Origin: Cupriavidus plantarum | GTDB taxonomy: Bacteria > Pseudomonadota > Gammaproteobacteria > Burkholderiales > Burkholderiaceae | Assembly: GCF_905397285.1 (NCBI RefSeq) | Contig: NZ_CAJPUX010000002.1 | Location: 434,001 to 498,000, forward strand | DNA: 64,000 nucleotides | Reading direction: 5' to 3' | Shown: piece after piece, positions 25,818-34,751 of the stretch | How the letters are laid out: each line of letters begins with the position of its first letter | Position numbering within the stretch: position 1 is the stretch's first letter | The notes under the pieces: generated by a model | Told to the model about the DNA's origin: nothing | Databases searched by the model: none | Seen by the model: the letters and a program-made list of their open reading frames with translations, nothing else | Made by a program: the position numbers and the translations under genes

Positions 25818-26903
25818 TCACTCCACCATCGCGCCCGCCACCCCCTCCAGCAGGTCGCGGTCGTGATTGGACGGCAGTTCCATGAACGGCCGGCGCGTCA
25901 CGCTCCACAGGCGCATGTCCTCGTCCGTGTGGAACACCTGCTTCTTCGGCATGGCCGGCCACGCGTCCACGCGCAGCCACATGCGCAGCAGATGGCGGCG
26001 CTTCGACAGTTCCTTGTGGTCCTCGTAGTCGGTGCGGCCATGCACCATCATGCGGTTGTTCAGGAACTGGATGTCGCCATCGCGGAAACCCATGTCGAGA
26101 TAGTGCTCGGGCATCGCCGCCGCCTTGCGGGCGTGGTACAGCGCGTCCGACTCTTCCTGCGTGAACGGGCGCTGCCCGCTCTTTTCGGCAAGGCGCGCAT
26201 AGCCGGTGGGCAGGTAGCAGGTCACCTCGCCGTTGCCGTCGTCGGCGAAGAAGGGCACGCGGTCTTCGCTGAACGTGCGCGTCGCGCGGCGGCCGTCTTC
26301 GTCGGTGCGTTTGAGGAACAGTCCGCGGCGCAGGATTTCCAGCGACTTCGGATGATGCTCGAGCAGGTAGTTGTGCACCGTCAGCGCGCTCGTGATGCGG
26401 CTTTCCCCGCCGGAGATGGCCGTGCGCAGGCACATGAGGCCGATGATGTCGCACGAATCGGTGTGCATTAGCTGCCCGCCGCCCTTGCGGTAGCCGCGCG
26501 ACTTTGGCTCGTAGTCGCTCACGTTCACGACATGGCCGAGCCGGTCGCCGAGGTACGACTGCGTCATCGTCGTGCCGATATACGCGCCGAGGCCGAAATA
26601 GATGCGCGCCATGTCGTCGTCGCTGTAGCGCTCGCGCGGCAGCCCGCGCAGCATCAGGAAGCCCGCGCCTTCGCGCAGGCGCCGGGGCAGCGATGCCATC
26701 AGGGTACCGACGGTGTCGAGCGGAAAGGTGTCGCGCGTGATGTCGGGAAAGTCCACTTCGCCGAGCGACTTCAGATGCCGGAGCGCACGGTCGACCTCGT
26801 CCAGTTCCGCCGCATTCAGCACGTGCAGTCCTTCCTTCGTCCAGTCGATGTCCGGGCCTTTCCAGGCGCCGGGGCCCGTGATCGGATGACCAACGCGGTT
26901 CAT
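25818..26903 (-). CDS. TauD/TfdA-family 2-oxoglutarate/Fe(II) dioxygenase
   Basis: 361 aa from ATG 26903, preceded by AAGGAGA. The iron facial triad is visible: His147-x-Asp149 in GGQLMHTDSCD and His288 in NRMMVHGRTDYED, with the 2-oxoglutarate-binding Arg in KRRHLLRMWLR about 16-19 residues later. Conserved RGLP and YLGDRLGHVVNVSD match the family. Such enzymes hydroxylate sulfonates, phenoxyacids, betaines and similar compounds. Together with a CoA-transferase and two Bug receptors, it probably starts the breakdown of an imported organic acid. The substrate is not identifiable from sequence. Confidence 0.9.
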   Translation of the reverse strand: MNRVGHPITGPGAWKGPDIDWTKEGLHVLNAAELDEVDRALRHLKSLGEVDFPDITRDTFPLDTVGTLMASLPRRLREGAGFLMLRGLPRERYSDDDMARIYFGLGAYIGTTMTQSYLGDRLGHVVNVSDYEPKSRGYRKGGGQLMHTDSCDIIGLMCLRTAISGGESRITSALTVHNYLLEHHPKSLEILRRGLFLKRTDEDGRRATRTFSEDRVPFFADDGNGEVTCYLPTGYARLAEKSGQRPFTQEESDALYHARKAAAMPEHYLDMGFRDGDIQFLNNRMMVHGRTDYEDHKELSKRRHLLRMWLRVDAWPAMPKKQVFHTDEDMRLWSVTRRPFMELPSNHDRDLLEGVAGAMVE

Positions 26904-26938
26904 GTCTTCTCCTTGTGTGTGATGACGGTGCGGCGGTG

Positions 26939-28171
26939 TCACGCCGCAGAGGGAATGGAGGTGGATGCGAGCGCGCCGCACGCCTGCAATCTGGCGAGCC
27001 CGGCCTCCCCGAGCGCCTCGCGCACGATCTCGTCGTTGTGTTGCCCGAGGTCCGGCGCGGCACGGCGGAAATCCCCCGGTGTATTGCTCCAGCGCGGCAC
27101 GATGTTGTGCATCGGCAGCGCGCCCAGCTCGGCATCAGGCAGTTCCACAAGGCTCTCGCGCTGGGCGACGTACGCGTCGTCGAGCACCTGCTTCGCGTCG
27201 TAGACGGGGCCGACGGTCACGCCCGCGGCTTCGAAGATGGACAGGTTCTCGTCGAGACTGCGCGCACGGATGAAGTCCCCGACGACACGGTCGACGTCCT
27301 CGATATGCGCCAGGCGCGCGCTGTTGGTGGCATAGCGCGGATCCGCGAGCATGTCGCCGTGCCCGATTGTCTCCATCAGCCGGCGTGCCACGCTGCTCGA
27401 TGCCGTCGAAAGCGCGAGCCACTTGTCGTCGCGCGTGCGATACACATTACGCGGCGCGGTCGTGCTCGAGCGGCTGCCCGTGCGGCGCTTGAGCTTGCCC
27501 GTGAACTTGTAGTTGGCGGCCTGCGGTCCCATGATGGACAGCATCGGTTCGAACAGCGACAGGTCGATGACCTGCCCGCGTCCGCCGTGCGCCTCGATAT
27601 GCCACAGCGCCATCATCGTCGCGCTGGCGCCATAGAGCCCGGTGGTCATGTCGCCGAGGAACATCGGCGGGAGCACGGGTTCTCGATCCTCGAATCCGTT
27701 GATTGCCGCAAAGCCGCTGTACCCCTCGACGAGCGTGCCGAAGCCCGGCTTGTGGCGATAGGGACCGGTCTGGCCCCAGCCCGAGATGCGCGTGATCACG
27801 AGGTTCGGATTGATCGCGTGCAGTACGTCGGGGCCAAGTCCCATCGCTTCCAGTGTCCCGGGCCGGAAGCTTTCGATCAGCGCATCTGCGGTTTCGGCAA
27901 GCGTCTTGAGCAGGGCGATGCTGGCCGGATGGCGCAGGTCGAGCGCGAGACTGCGCTTGTTCCTTGCGTACGTCTTCCACCAGATATCGAGGCCATCGGT
28001 CTTGAAATTGCGGAGCGAATCGCCGTCGGGCGGCTCGATCTTGATGACATCGGCCCCGAAGTCGGCAAGCTGCAGCGTCAGCATGTTGCCCGCGACGAGC
28101 CGGCTCATGTCGATGATCCGCAGGCCATGCAGCGGGCCGCGCGCGTTGGGGTTGAATACTTTCTTTTGCAT
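26939..28171 (-). CDS. CaiB/BaiF (family III) CoA-transferase
   Basis: 410 aa from ATG 28171. The N-terminus HGLRIIDMSRLVAGNMLTLQ and LADFGADVIKIEPPDGDS are typical, and the catalytic aspartate is Asp174 in FLGDMTTGLYGA. The enzyme moves CoA from an acyl-CoA donor to a carboxylate, activating it. It lies 35 bp upstream of the dioxygenase and 56 bp downstream of a Bug gene on the same strand, so uptake, activation and oxidation appear to be in one operon under the divergent LysR gene. Confidence 0.92.
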   Translation of the reverse strand: MQKKVFNPNARGPLHGLRIIDMSRLVAGNMLTLQLADFGADVIKIEPPDGDSLRNFKTDGLDIWWKTYARNKRSLALDLRHPASIALLKTLAETADALIESFRPGTLEAMGLGPDVLHAINPNLVITRISGWGQTGPYRHKPGFGTLVEGYSGFAAINGFEDREPVLPPMFLGDMTTGLYGASATMMALWHIEAHGGRGQVIDLSLFEPMLSIMGPQAANYKFTGKLKRRTGSRSSTTAPRNVYRTRDDKWLALSTASSSVARRLMETIGHGDMLADPRYATNSARLAHIEDVDRVVGDFIRARSLDENLSIFEAAGVTVGPVYDAKQVLDDAYVAQRESLVELPDAELGALPMHNIVPRWSNTPGDFRRAAPDLGQHNDEIVREALGEAGLARLQACGALASTSIPSAA

Positions 28172-28181
28172 GGGGCGGCTC

Positions 28182-28229
28182 GGTTTGCGACTTGGCTTGT
28201 GACTCGGCTTGTGACTCGGCTTGTGACTC
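28182..28229. repeat. 12-bp tandem array spanning the Bug stop codon
   Basis: Three identical copies of GGCTTGTGACTC (28194-28205, 28206-28217, 28218-28229) follow one degenerate copy (28182-28193). The array fills the spacer between the Bug gene and the CoA-transferase gene and contains part of the Bug TGA stop. Confidence 0.9.
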
Positions 28230-29211
28230 ACTCGGCGGCGACGGCCACGTGTCGGGTGGAAACCAGCGTGCGCCACTTGCCCACTTCGGTCTGCACATAA
28301 CTCGCGAACTGCGCGGCGGTCATGTTGCTGGGCTCGGTCGACTCGCGCGAGAAGAGCTCTCGCATCGCGGGCGTTTCCGCGACGGCGCGAATCTCCTGAT
28401 TCAGGCGTTCGACAACCGGCTGCGGGGTCTTGGCCGGCGCGAACACGCCCCACCAGGCTTCCACGACGAAGCCGGGCAGCGTTTCGGCGACGGTCGGCAG
28501 GCCGGGCGCGAAACGCGAGCGTTCCGCCGACGTGACGGCGATCGCGCGGACCTGCCCGCTCTTGAGCGGTCCCGCCACCGATGCGGCGGTCGTGATCATG
28601 ACCTGCACATTGCCCCCGACCATGTCGACGACCGCGTTGGAGACGCCCTTGTACGGCACGTGCACGGCACGGCCCTGACCCAGCGCATTGAGCAGTTCGC
28701 CGCCCAGATGCCCGCTCGAACCCGGCCCCGCCGAGCCGAAGTTGATGCTCTTGTTCTTGCCCTGGAACGCTTCGACCACGTCCTTCACGCTCTTGTACGG
28801 CGTATTCGCGGCCGTCACGAGCAGCATCGGCCCACGATTCAGCATGGCCACGGGCTCGAACGACTTGATGGGGTCATAGGGCAGCTTCGGCTGAATCGCG
28901 GCATTCGTGCTGAAGCTGAGCGAGTTCAGCAGCAGCGTGGATCCGTCGGGCTCGCCGGTGGCCACCGCCTGCGCGCCGATGGCACCGCCGGCACCGGGCC
29001 GGTTCTCCACGACGACGGACGAGCCGGTCCGTCCCGCGAGCCCCTGCGCCAGCGCGCGGGCGAACAGGTCATTGCTCCCGCCCGGGGAGAAGGGCACGAC
29101 GATGCGAATCGTTTTCGGCAACGCGGGCTCCTGCGCCGTCGCGGCGAGGCTGGCCATGCCGAGCAGTCCACTGCAAAGCATGGCGAGAATGGGGGCATGG
29201 GGGCCTTTCAT
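28228..29211 (-). CDS. Bug-family (TctC-type) receptor
   Basis: 327 aa from ATG 29211 behind AGGAGA. The signal peptide ends after ATAQ (about residue 26). Bug motifs: PKTIRIVVPFSPGGSNDLFA, ENRPGAGGAIGAQAVATGEP, and HVPYKGVSNAVVDMVGGN. It is the first gene of the Bug/CoA-transferase/dioxygenase/Bug operon and is divergent from a LysR regulator with a LysR-type inverted repeat between them. Its stop codon lies in a 12-bp tandem array. Confidence 0.92.
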   Translation of the reverse strand: MKGPHAPILAMLCSGLLGMASLAATAQEPALPKTIRIVVPFSPGGSNDLFARALAQGLAGRTGSSVVVENRPGAGGAIGAQAVATGEPDGSTLLLNSLSFSTNAAIQPKLPYDPIKSFEPVAMLNRGPMLLVTAANTPYKSVKDVVEAFQGKNKSINFGSAGPGSSGHLGGELLNALGQGRAVHVPYKGVSNAVVDMVGGNVQVMITTAASVAGPLKSGQVRAIAVTSAERSRFAPGLPTVAETLPGFVVEAWWGVFAPAKTPQPVVERLNQEIRAVAETPAMRELFSRESTEPSNMTAAQFASYVQTEVGKWRTLVSTRHVAVAAE

Positions 29212-29312
29212 GCTGTCTCCTGTCTTGATGCTTTCTTGTTTTGGTATGCGGCGCAATGAGGCCAGTATGGGAAGCCCATGGATAAAGAAAAAGACCCATC
29301 GTCTTTCTTCAA

Positions 29313-29331
29313 AAGATAGATAAACTATCTT
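29313..29331. promoter_or_regulatory. LysR-type operator
   Basis: AAGATAG-ATAAA-CTATCTT: perfect 7-bp arms with a 5-bp centre in an AT-rich patch, containing the T-N11-A spacing of LysR boxes. It is 30 bp before the LysR ATG and about 100 bp before the divergent Bug ATG, the classic position for autoregulation and activation. Confidence 0.75.
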
Positions 29332-29361
29332 CATCGACGCAACCCCATCTCAGAGGCACGG

Positions 29362-30246
29362 ATGAACACGCTCTTCCTGCAGAACTATCTGTCCGTGCTG
29401 GAACACGGCTCGATCGCCGAGGCCGCGCGCCGTCTCGCCGTGACGCCCGCCGCCGTCGCCCAGCAGATCCGCGCGCTGGAACGCGAGATGGGTACGCAAC
29501 TGGTGATCCGATCGGGCCGGCACGTGATCGCCACCGAAAGCGGGGAGCGCGTCGCCGCGCGGGCGCGCGATGTTCTCGCTCATGTGAGTGGCATGTTCGC
29601 CGCCGCGCTCGATGAAGAACAACTCGCGGGGGAATTACGCCTCGGCGCGGGGCCGACGGCATTGACGGGGATGGTGCCGGACCTGCTCAGCGCGCTCGTC
29701 AAACGATATCCGGGCATCAGCGTGTTCGTGCAGCCGGGATACTCCGTGGATATGCACCCCGCGGTGCTGAACGGCACGCTGGACGCGGCCATCGTCATGG
29801 CTTCGCCCGCGCCGCTGCCGAAATTGCTTCGGTGGCAACTGTTGCGCGAGGAACCGCTGGGCCTGCTGGTGCCCGCGCAGTTGGCGGGGTCCGACCCGCA
29901 CGAGCTGCTGCGCGTGGCGCCGTTCATCCGATTCGATCGCCACGAATGGGGCGGCCAGCTCGCGGATCGCTATCTGCGCGACAACGGCATCGCGCCGAAC
30001 GAGCGCTTCGAACTCAATTCGCTCTCGGCCATCGCCGTGATGGTGGACCGCGGCCTCGGTGTCTCGCTGGTCCCCGAATGGATCCGCCCGTGGCCGGAGG
30101 GTTTGCGGCTGGTTCACCTGCCGCTGCCGCGACCCAGCGAGCCGCGGCGCATGGGCCTGATCTGGTCCCGCACCACATCCCGCACGCGGCTGGTCGAAGC
30201 GCTGCGGGACGAAGCGGTGCGGCAGTTCAGAGGGACCGCTTCGTGA
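29362..30246 (+). CDS. LysR-family transcriptional regulator
   Basis: 294 aa. HTH residues about 1-60: FLQNYLSVLEHGSIAEAARR and VTPAAVAQQIRALEREMG. The effector domain (about 88-290) includes LGAGPTALTGMVPDLL and MVDRGLGVSLVPEW. It is transcribed divergently from the Bug/CoA-transferase/dioxygenase operon, with a strong inverted repeat in between, so it is very likely that operon's regulator. It is convergent with rfbC, 33 bp away. Confidence 0.92.
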   Translation: MNTLFLQNYLSVLEHGSIAEAARRLAVTPAAVAQQIRALEREMGTQLVIRSGRHVIATESGERVAARARDVLAHVSGMFAAALDEEQLAGELRLGAGPTALTGMVPDLLSALVKRYPGISVFVQPGYSVDMHPAVLNGTLDAAIVMASPAPLPKLLRWQLLREEPLGLLVPAQLAGSDPHELLRVAPFIRFDRHEWGGQLADRYLRDNGIAPNERFELNSLSAIAVMVDRGLGVSLVPEWIRPWPEGLRLVHLPLPRPSEPRRMGLIWSRTTSRTRLVEALRDEAVRQFRGTAS

Positions 30247-30279
30247 AGGCCCTGCCGTCGGCGCTCCGCACCGCCGCCG

Positions 30280-30831
30280 CTAGGCAAACACGTCCGCGTC
30301 CTCTAGGGTTCGCCCGGCCGCATCCTTCGCGGCGAGGATCGGCGCGCCCGTGATCGGCCATTCGATGCGCAGGTGGCCGTCGTTCCAGAGCAGCGAGCGC
30401 TCGTGCTCTGGGTACCAGAGGTCGGTCGTCTTGTACAGGAACTCCGCGTAATCGGAGAGCACGACAAAGCCATGGGCGAAGCCTTCCGGAATCCATAGCT
30501 GGCGCTTGTTCTCGGCGGACAGCGTTACGCCGACCCATTTGCCGAACGTCGGCGAGCTCTGGCGCAGGTCCACCGCCACGTCGAAGACTTCGCCGGTGAC
30601 CACCCGCACGAGCTTGCCCTGCGGATGCCTGACCTGATAGTGCAGGCCGCGCAGGACGTTGCGCGCGGACCGGGAGTGGTTGTCCTGCACGAAATGCCGC
30701 TTCAGACCGGTGGCGGCCTCGAACTCGGCGCCGTTGAAGCTCTCGTAGAAGAAGCCACGATCGTCGCCGAACACCTTGGGATCGACGATCAGCACGTCGG
30801 GGATTTCCGTACGGGTCACGTTCATGGTCAT
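30280..30831 (-). CDS. rfbC: dTDP-4-dehydrorhamnose 3,5-epimerase
   Basis: 183 aa, the full RmlC length. The cupin barrel shows FFYESFNGAEFEAATG, the active-site region VQDNHSRSARNVLRGLHYQ, and IPEGFAHGFVVLSDYAEFLY. It epimerises C3 and C5 of dTDP-4-dehydro-6-deoxy-glucose, the third step to dTDP-L-rhamnose. AGGAG lies 7 nt before ATG 30831. It is the last gene of the minus arm of the polysaccharide locus, 3 bp after rfbD. Confidence 0.95.
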   Translation of the reverse strand: MTMNVTRTEIPDVLIVDPKVFGDDRGFFYESFNGAEFEAATGLKRHFVQDNHSRSARNVLRGLHYQVRHPQGKLVRVVTGEVFDVAVDLRQSSPTFGKWVGVTLSAENKRQLWIPEGFAHGFVVLSDYAEFLYKTTDLWYPEHERSLLWNDGHLRIEWPITGAPILAAKDAAGRTLEDADVFA

Positions 30832-30834
30832 GGT

Positions 30835-31794
30835 TCAACTCCTGGGCAATTGCGAAACCAGTTCCGGCATCACCGCGTGCAGGCCGTCCTGCCAGGCGGG
30901 CAGGTGGATGCCGAAGGTCCGAGAGAGCTTTGCCGTGGCCAGCCGCGAGTTCGCGGGCCGGCGCGCTGGCAGGGGATAGCCGTCCGTGCCGATGGGCTCG
31001 ACACGCGCGGGGTCTACCTTCAGCGTGACGCCGAGCGCGGCCGCGAGCCGCAGCACTTCAAGCGCATAGGCATGCCAGCTCGTAGCACCCGAAGCGGTCA
31101 GGTGATAGATGCCGCCCGGGAAGGCGCTCGGGCTGCCGAAAATCCAGTGGCGCGCCACGATATGCGCGGTGACGTCCGCCACGAGCGCGGCCGGCGTGGG
31201 CGCGCCGAACTGGTCCGCCACCACCCGCAGCCGGTCCCGATCGCAACCGAGCCTGAGCATGGTGCGCGCGAAGTTGTTGCCATGGCTGCCGAACACCCAG
31301 CTCGTGCGCAGCACCAGGGCGCTCGCTTCGCCATGCAGCACAGCCGTCTCGCCCGCGAGCTTGCTCCGGCCGTACGCCGATATCGGCGCGGGCGTGTCGG
31401 TTTCCGTATAGGCGTCGTCCTTCGTGCCGTCGAACACGTAATCCGTGGAGTAATGCACGAGCAGGGCCCCCAGCGCACTGGCCTCCTCGGCGAGGACGCC
31501 TGGCGCCGTGCCGTTGATCGCGAAGGCGAGGTCGCTATCGATCTCGGCCTTGTCGACCGCGGTATAGGCAGCCGCGTTGACGATGACGTCGGGTGCGAAA
31601 TGCCGTATCACGCCACGCAACTGCCCGATATCGGCGAGATCGCAGTGGCCGCGGTCGAGCGCGATGACGCGGCCAAGCGGCGCGAGGCTGCGCGCGAGTT
31701 CGAAGCCGACCTGCCCATTGGCGCCGGTCACGAGCAGCGTGGGCGCGGGCGTTGCCGTTGCAGTGACGGTTGCCGTCCGGCGTTCACGCGGCAT
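30835..31794 (-). CDS. rfbD: dTDP-4-dehydrorhamnose reductase
   Basis: 319 aa. The Rossmann motif [20 protein letters not shown] is at about residues 20-39, and the catalytic YxxxK is in [22 protein letters not shown] is also typical of RmlD. It makes dTDP-L-rhamnose with NAD(P)H. An N-terminal Thr/Ala extension of about 18 residues precedes the usual start, and the gene overlaps rfbB by 11 bp, so translation is coupled. Confidence 0.95.
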   Translation of the reverse strand: MPRERRTATVTATATPAPTLLVTGANGQVGFELARSLAPLGRVIALDRGHCDLADIGQLRGVIRHFAPDVIVNAAAYTAVDKAEIDSDLAFAINGTAPGVLAEEASALGALLVHYSTDYVFDGTKDDAYTETDTPAPISAYGRSKLAGETAVLHGEASALVLRTSWVFGSHGNNFARTMLRLGCDRDRLRVVADQFGAPTPAALVADVTAHIVARHWIFGSPSAFPGGIYHLTASGATSWHAYALEVLRLAAALGVTLKVDPARVEPIGTDGYPLPARRPANSRLATAKLSRTFGIHLPAWQDGLHAVMPELVSQLPRS

Positions 31795-32851
31795 ATTGCA
31801 GTCCCATCCAATGGCGATACGCGCCGGACATCACGTCGCGGACCCACGGCTGGTTGTCGAGGTACCACGCGATGGTCTTGCGCAGGCCGCTCTCGAATGT
31901 TTCCGCCGGACGCCAGCCGAGTTCGCGTTCGATCTTGCGCGCGTCGATCGCATAGCGGCGGTCGTGCCCGGGGCGGTCCTTCACATACCGGATCTGCGCG
32001 CGATACGACGTGCCGTCATCGCGCGGCAGCAGGGCGTCGAGGCTGTCGCACAGCGCATGCACGACGTCGATGTTGGTCTTCTCGTTCCAGCCGCCGACGT
32101 TGTATGTTTCGCCGATGCGTCCCGCCGCCAGCACCGTGCGAATGGCCGCGCAGTGGTCGCCGACGTAGAGCCAGTCGCGGACGTTCTGCCCATCGCCATA
32201 GACGGGCAGGGACTCGCCGGCCAGCGCGCGGGCGATCATCAGCGGGATGAGCTTCTCCGGAAACTGGTACGGGCCGTAGTTGTTCGAGCAGTTCGTCGTC
32301 ACCACCGGCAGGCCATACGTGTGATGCCACGCGCGAACGAGATGATCGGAAGCCGCCTTCGATGCAGAGTACGGACTGTTCGGCGCATAGGCGGTCGTTT
32401 CCCCGAACGGCGCATCGGTGGCGCTCAGCGAGCCGAAGACCTCGTCGGTCGAGACGTGCAGGAAGCGGAAGTCCGCGCGCGCCGCGTCGGGCAGCGCCTG
32501 CCAGCAGGCGCGCACGGCTTCCAGCAGCGTGAACGTACCCACGATGTTGGTGTCGACGAATGCGGCGGGGCCATGGATCGAGCGATCGACATGGCTCTCC
32601 GCGGCAAAGTGAACGACCGCGCGCGGCCGATAGCGCGCGAGCAGATCGTCCATCGCGGCGCGGTCGCCGATGTCCGCCTGTACGAAGCGGTGGCGCGGAT
32701 CGCCATCGAGCAGGGCGAGGCTATGCCGGTTGCCGGCATAGGTCAGCTTGTCGACGTTGATCACGGCGTCGGCGTCCGGCCGGGCCAGCCAGTCGAGCAC
32801 GAAGTTGGCGCCGATGAACCCCGCGCCGCCGGTGACGAGAATGCAGGACAT
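31784..32851 (-). CDS. rfbB: dTDP-glucose 4,6-dehydratase
   Basis: 355 aa from ATG 32851. The N-terminal [20 protein letters not shown] carries TGGAGFIG at about 7-14. [12 protein letters not shown] and the YxxxK region [18 protein letters not shown] are the RmlB active site. It converts dTDP-glucose to the 4-keto-6-deoxy sugar. It lies 17 bp after the 2OG-Fe(II) oxygenase gene. The partner rfbA, which makes dTDP-glucose, is 16 kb away at the end of the other arm. Confidence 0.96.
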   Translation of the reverse strand: MSCILVTGGAGFIGANFVLDWLARPDADAVINVDKLTYAGNRHSLALLDGDPRHRFVQADIGDRAAMDDLLARYRPRAVVHFAAESHVDRSIHGPAAFVDTNIVGTFTLLEAVRACWQALPDAARADFRFLHVSTDEVFGSLSATDAPFGETTAYAPNSPYSASKAASDHLVRAWHHTYGLPVVTTNCSNNYGPYQFPEKLIPLMIARALAGESLPVYGDGQNVRDWLYVGDHCAAIRTVLAAGRIGETYNVGGWNEKTNIDVVHALCDSLDALLPRDDGTSYRAQIRYVKDRPGHDRRYAIDARKIERELGWRPAETFESGLRKTIAWYLDNQPWVRDVMSGAYRHWMGLQYAA

Positions 32852-32868
32852 GGCTGGGCCCTTTGCTG

Positions 32869-33672
32869 TCAGCGACCCACGAGCCGGCGCGCGAGCGCCT
32901 TGGCGTAGGGCGGCGTGATGCCGTGGAGGATATCGCGCGTGGTCAGCGGATACCGTTCGCCGGGCGCGGTCTTGAAGCGCGTGGTGTGTACCTCCGCCGC
33001 CTCGTCCTTGGGCCGGCCATTGGAGTAGTAGTAGAGCGCGATCGATTTGCGCGTCATGCCCGCGGGACACGCCAGCGGCACCGGATGCCCATGCCACGAG
33101 CACTCGTTCGTGCTGAACACCACCAGCCGGTTGCCGATCGGCGCGATCTTCTGCACGCAGTGCTGCACGCCCTCGTCCCACAACTGCAGGTGCCCCGCCC
33201 AGCTGTCTTCCCACGTGTCGTTGAAGTACAGCAGCACGTTCACGCGCCGGTCGAGCTTCCATTCCGGGTGATAGTTGTAATCGATATGCAGCCCAAGGTG
33301 TCCGCCCGGCAGGGTTTGATGCAGCCCGCCGCCATGCAGATGGGGATCGGGCACGAGGCCTTCGATGCCCGTCAGCGTTTCGAGAAAGCGCACGAAACCC
33401 GGACTGTTCATCTCGAGGATCAGGCCGCGCAGCGCGGGCGGAATCGCATAGAAGTCCTGAATCTGGAGCTTGAGGTTCTCCGCGGCGGATTGAAACTTGA
33501 ACCACTGCGTTTCCTTTCGGCCCGGAAACGCGTCACTGGCTTCGCGATAGATGTCCTTGTCCAGAAAGTCGTCGACGCATATATGTGGAAAGGGGGGATT
33601 GGCGCGATAGGGTTCCGCGAGTTCGCGGGCCATCCAGTCCAGCCTGGCCAGGTCAAGCATTTCCTTGTACAT
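32869..33672 (-). CDS. 2-oxoglutarate/Fe(II)-dependent oxygenase (prolyl-4-hydroxylase-like) in polysaccharide locus
   Basis: 267 aa from ATG 33672, preceded by GGAGGAG. A double-stranded beta-helix oxygenase: His129-x-Asp131 in [16 protein letters not shown], a distal His (194 or 196) in [14 protein letters not shown], and Arg208 in [14 protein letters not shown] for 2-oxoglutarate. The closest general family is the 2OG-Fe(II) oxygenase superfamily with prolyl-hydroxylase-like core. It sits between the GlxA-like regulator (2 bp) and rfbB (17 bp) and so is co-transcribed with rhamnose synthesis. It may hydroxylate a sugar, lipid carrier or protein of the export machinery; this is inference. 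No signal peptide. Confidence 0.85.
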   Translation of the reverse strand: MYKEMLDLARLDWMARELAEPYRANPPFPHICVDDFLDKDIYREASDAFPGRKETQWFKFQSAAENLKLQIQDFYAIPPALRGLILEMNSPGFVRFLETLTGIEGLVPDPHLHGGGLHQTLPGGHLGLHIDYNYHPEWKLDRRVNVLLYFNDTWEDSWAGHLQLWDEGVQHCVQKIAPIGNRLVVFSTNECSWHGHPVPLACPAGMTRKSIALYYYSNGRPKDEAAEVHTTRFKTAPGERYPLTTRDILHGITPPYAKALARRLVGR

Positions 33673-33674
33673 AC

Positions 33675-34751
33675 TCAGCGCTCCTCCAGAAGTGGCGACG
33701 TCGATCCGCCGCCTGTGTTGTGATGACGCATCCTGTATTCGGTCGGGGACAGCGCGAAGCGCTTGCGGAAGATCTTGCAGAGCCGATCGCCATTGCCCAT
33801 GCCACAGCGGCGCGCGACCTTGTCGACGGGCAGCGTCGTCCTGGTCAGCAGCTTGCAGCTCATGTCGAGCCGCGCGCGCAGGAGGTATTCGGAGGGCGTC
33901 ACGCCGATCGTGCATTTGAACCGGCGCAGGTAGTTGCGCTCGCTCATCGCGGCGAACCTCGCCGCATCCGCGACGGAGATGGCCTCCATGTAATGCTCGG
34001 TGATCCAGCGCGCCGAAGCGTGGATCTTGTTGGCCGTTGCCGCCGACATGTCGGGCAGCAGCTCGTCGTCGCGATCGCCGGCGCTGTCGCCGGGGTCAGG
34101 GCTCTCGCCGTCGGCGCCCGTCGCGTCGCGTCGCGGGGAAAGCCGTCTGCCGACTTCCTGCGCCATGGAAGGCCCGAGATCCCCTTCGATCTGCGCGAGC
34201 GCGAGGTCCATCGCCGATGGCATGACTTCGGGCGCAGCGAGGGAACCACCACGGCACCAGAAGACCGTGGCCGGTGCGATGTGAATGCCAAGGTCGCCGG
34301 CAATGGCGGCCGTGGCGCGCGATACGCGCGGCGGCAGCACGTCGCGTCCGCTATGTCGCCATTCGAGCGCCGCCGCGCCGATCTCCAGCGTGGTGCTCAT
34401 CACGCGCGCGGCGCGCTCCCCCGCCGGCTCCTGCTCGCTGCAGGCGATGAAGATGGCGCCGAACCCGCGCTGGCCGGCGGCCTCGAGTCCCTGTGTCCAG
34501 ATCCTCACCGACGAAGAGCACGCGATGTTGCCGCCATGGTGGGAAAGCAGTGACAACTGATAGAACGGCCGCCGGTGTTGCTCGATCTCCAGTTCGTTGG
34601 CGATGCGAAATGCCTCCGCGATGACGCCGGCGGCCAGCAGCGAGCAACCATCGAACAACAGCAGGCCGATACGCTGGACAGCCAACTGTCCCGCCACAGG
34701 CAACGGGCCCAGTGCCCGGACCGGCGGCGGTGTCTCGACAAGGTTCTCCAT
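33675..34751 (-). CDS. GlxA-like AraC-family regulator with DJ-1/PfpI-type domain
   Basis: 358 aa. The N-terminal part (about 25-205) has the glutamine-amidotransferase-like fold of GlxA regulators (QRIGLLLFDGCSLLAAGVIA, GAIFIACSEQEPAG), without a clear nucleophile elbow Cys-Gly. The C-terminal AraC DNA-binding domain (about 250-345) has two HTHs, the second being VDKVARRCGMGNGDRLCKIF and RFALSPTEYR. An acidic linker (DGESPDPGDSAGDRDDE) joins them. GAGGAAA precedes ATG 34751. As the first gene of the oxygenase-rhamnose operon it faces the divergent control region and probably regulates both arms (inference). Confidence 0.87.
   Translation of the reverse strand: MENLVETPPPVRALGPLPVAGQLAVQRIGLLLFDGCSLLAAGVIAEAFRIANELEIEQHRRPFYQLSLLSHHGGNIACSSSVRIWTQGLEAAGQRGFGAIFIACSEQEPAGERAARVMSTTLEIGAAALEWRHSGRDVLPPRVSRATAAIAGDLGIHIAPATVFWCRGGSLAAPEVMPSAMDLALAQIEGDLGPSMAQEVGRRLSPRRDATGADGESPDPGDSAGDRDDELLPDMSAATANKIHASARWITEHYMEAISVADAARFAAMSERNYLRRFKCTIGVTPSEYLLRARLDMSCKLLTRTTLPVDKVARRCGMGNGDRLCKIFRKRFALSPTEYRMRHHNTGGGSTSPLLEER

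Noticed and set aside
28172..28453. N-terminal extension of the CoA-transferase
   Set aside because: The extension reads through the tandem repeats and the upstream Bug gene. ATG 28171 gives the usual family start.
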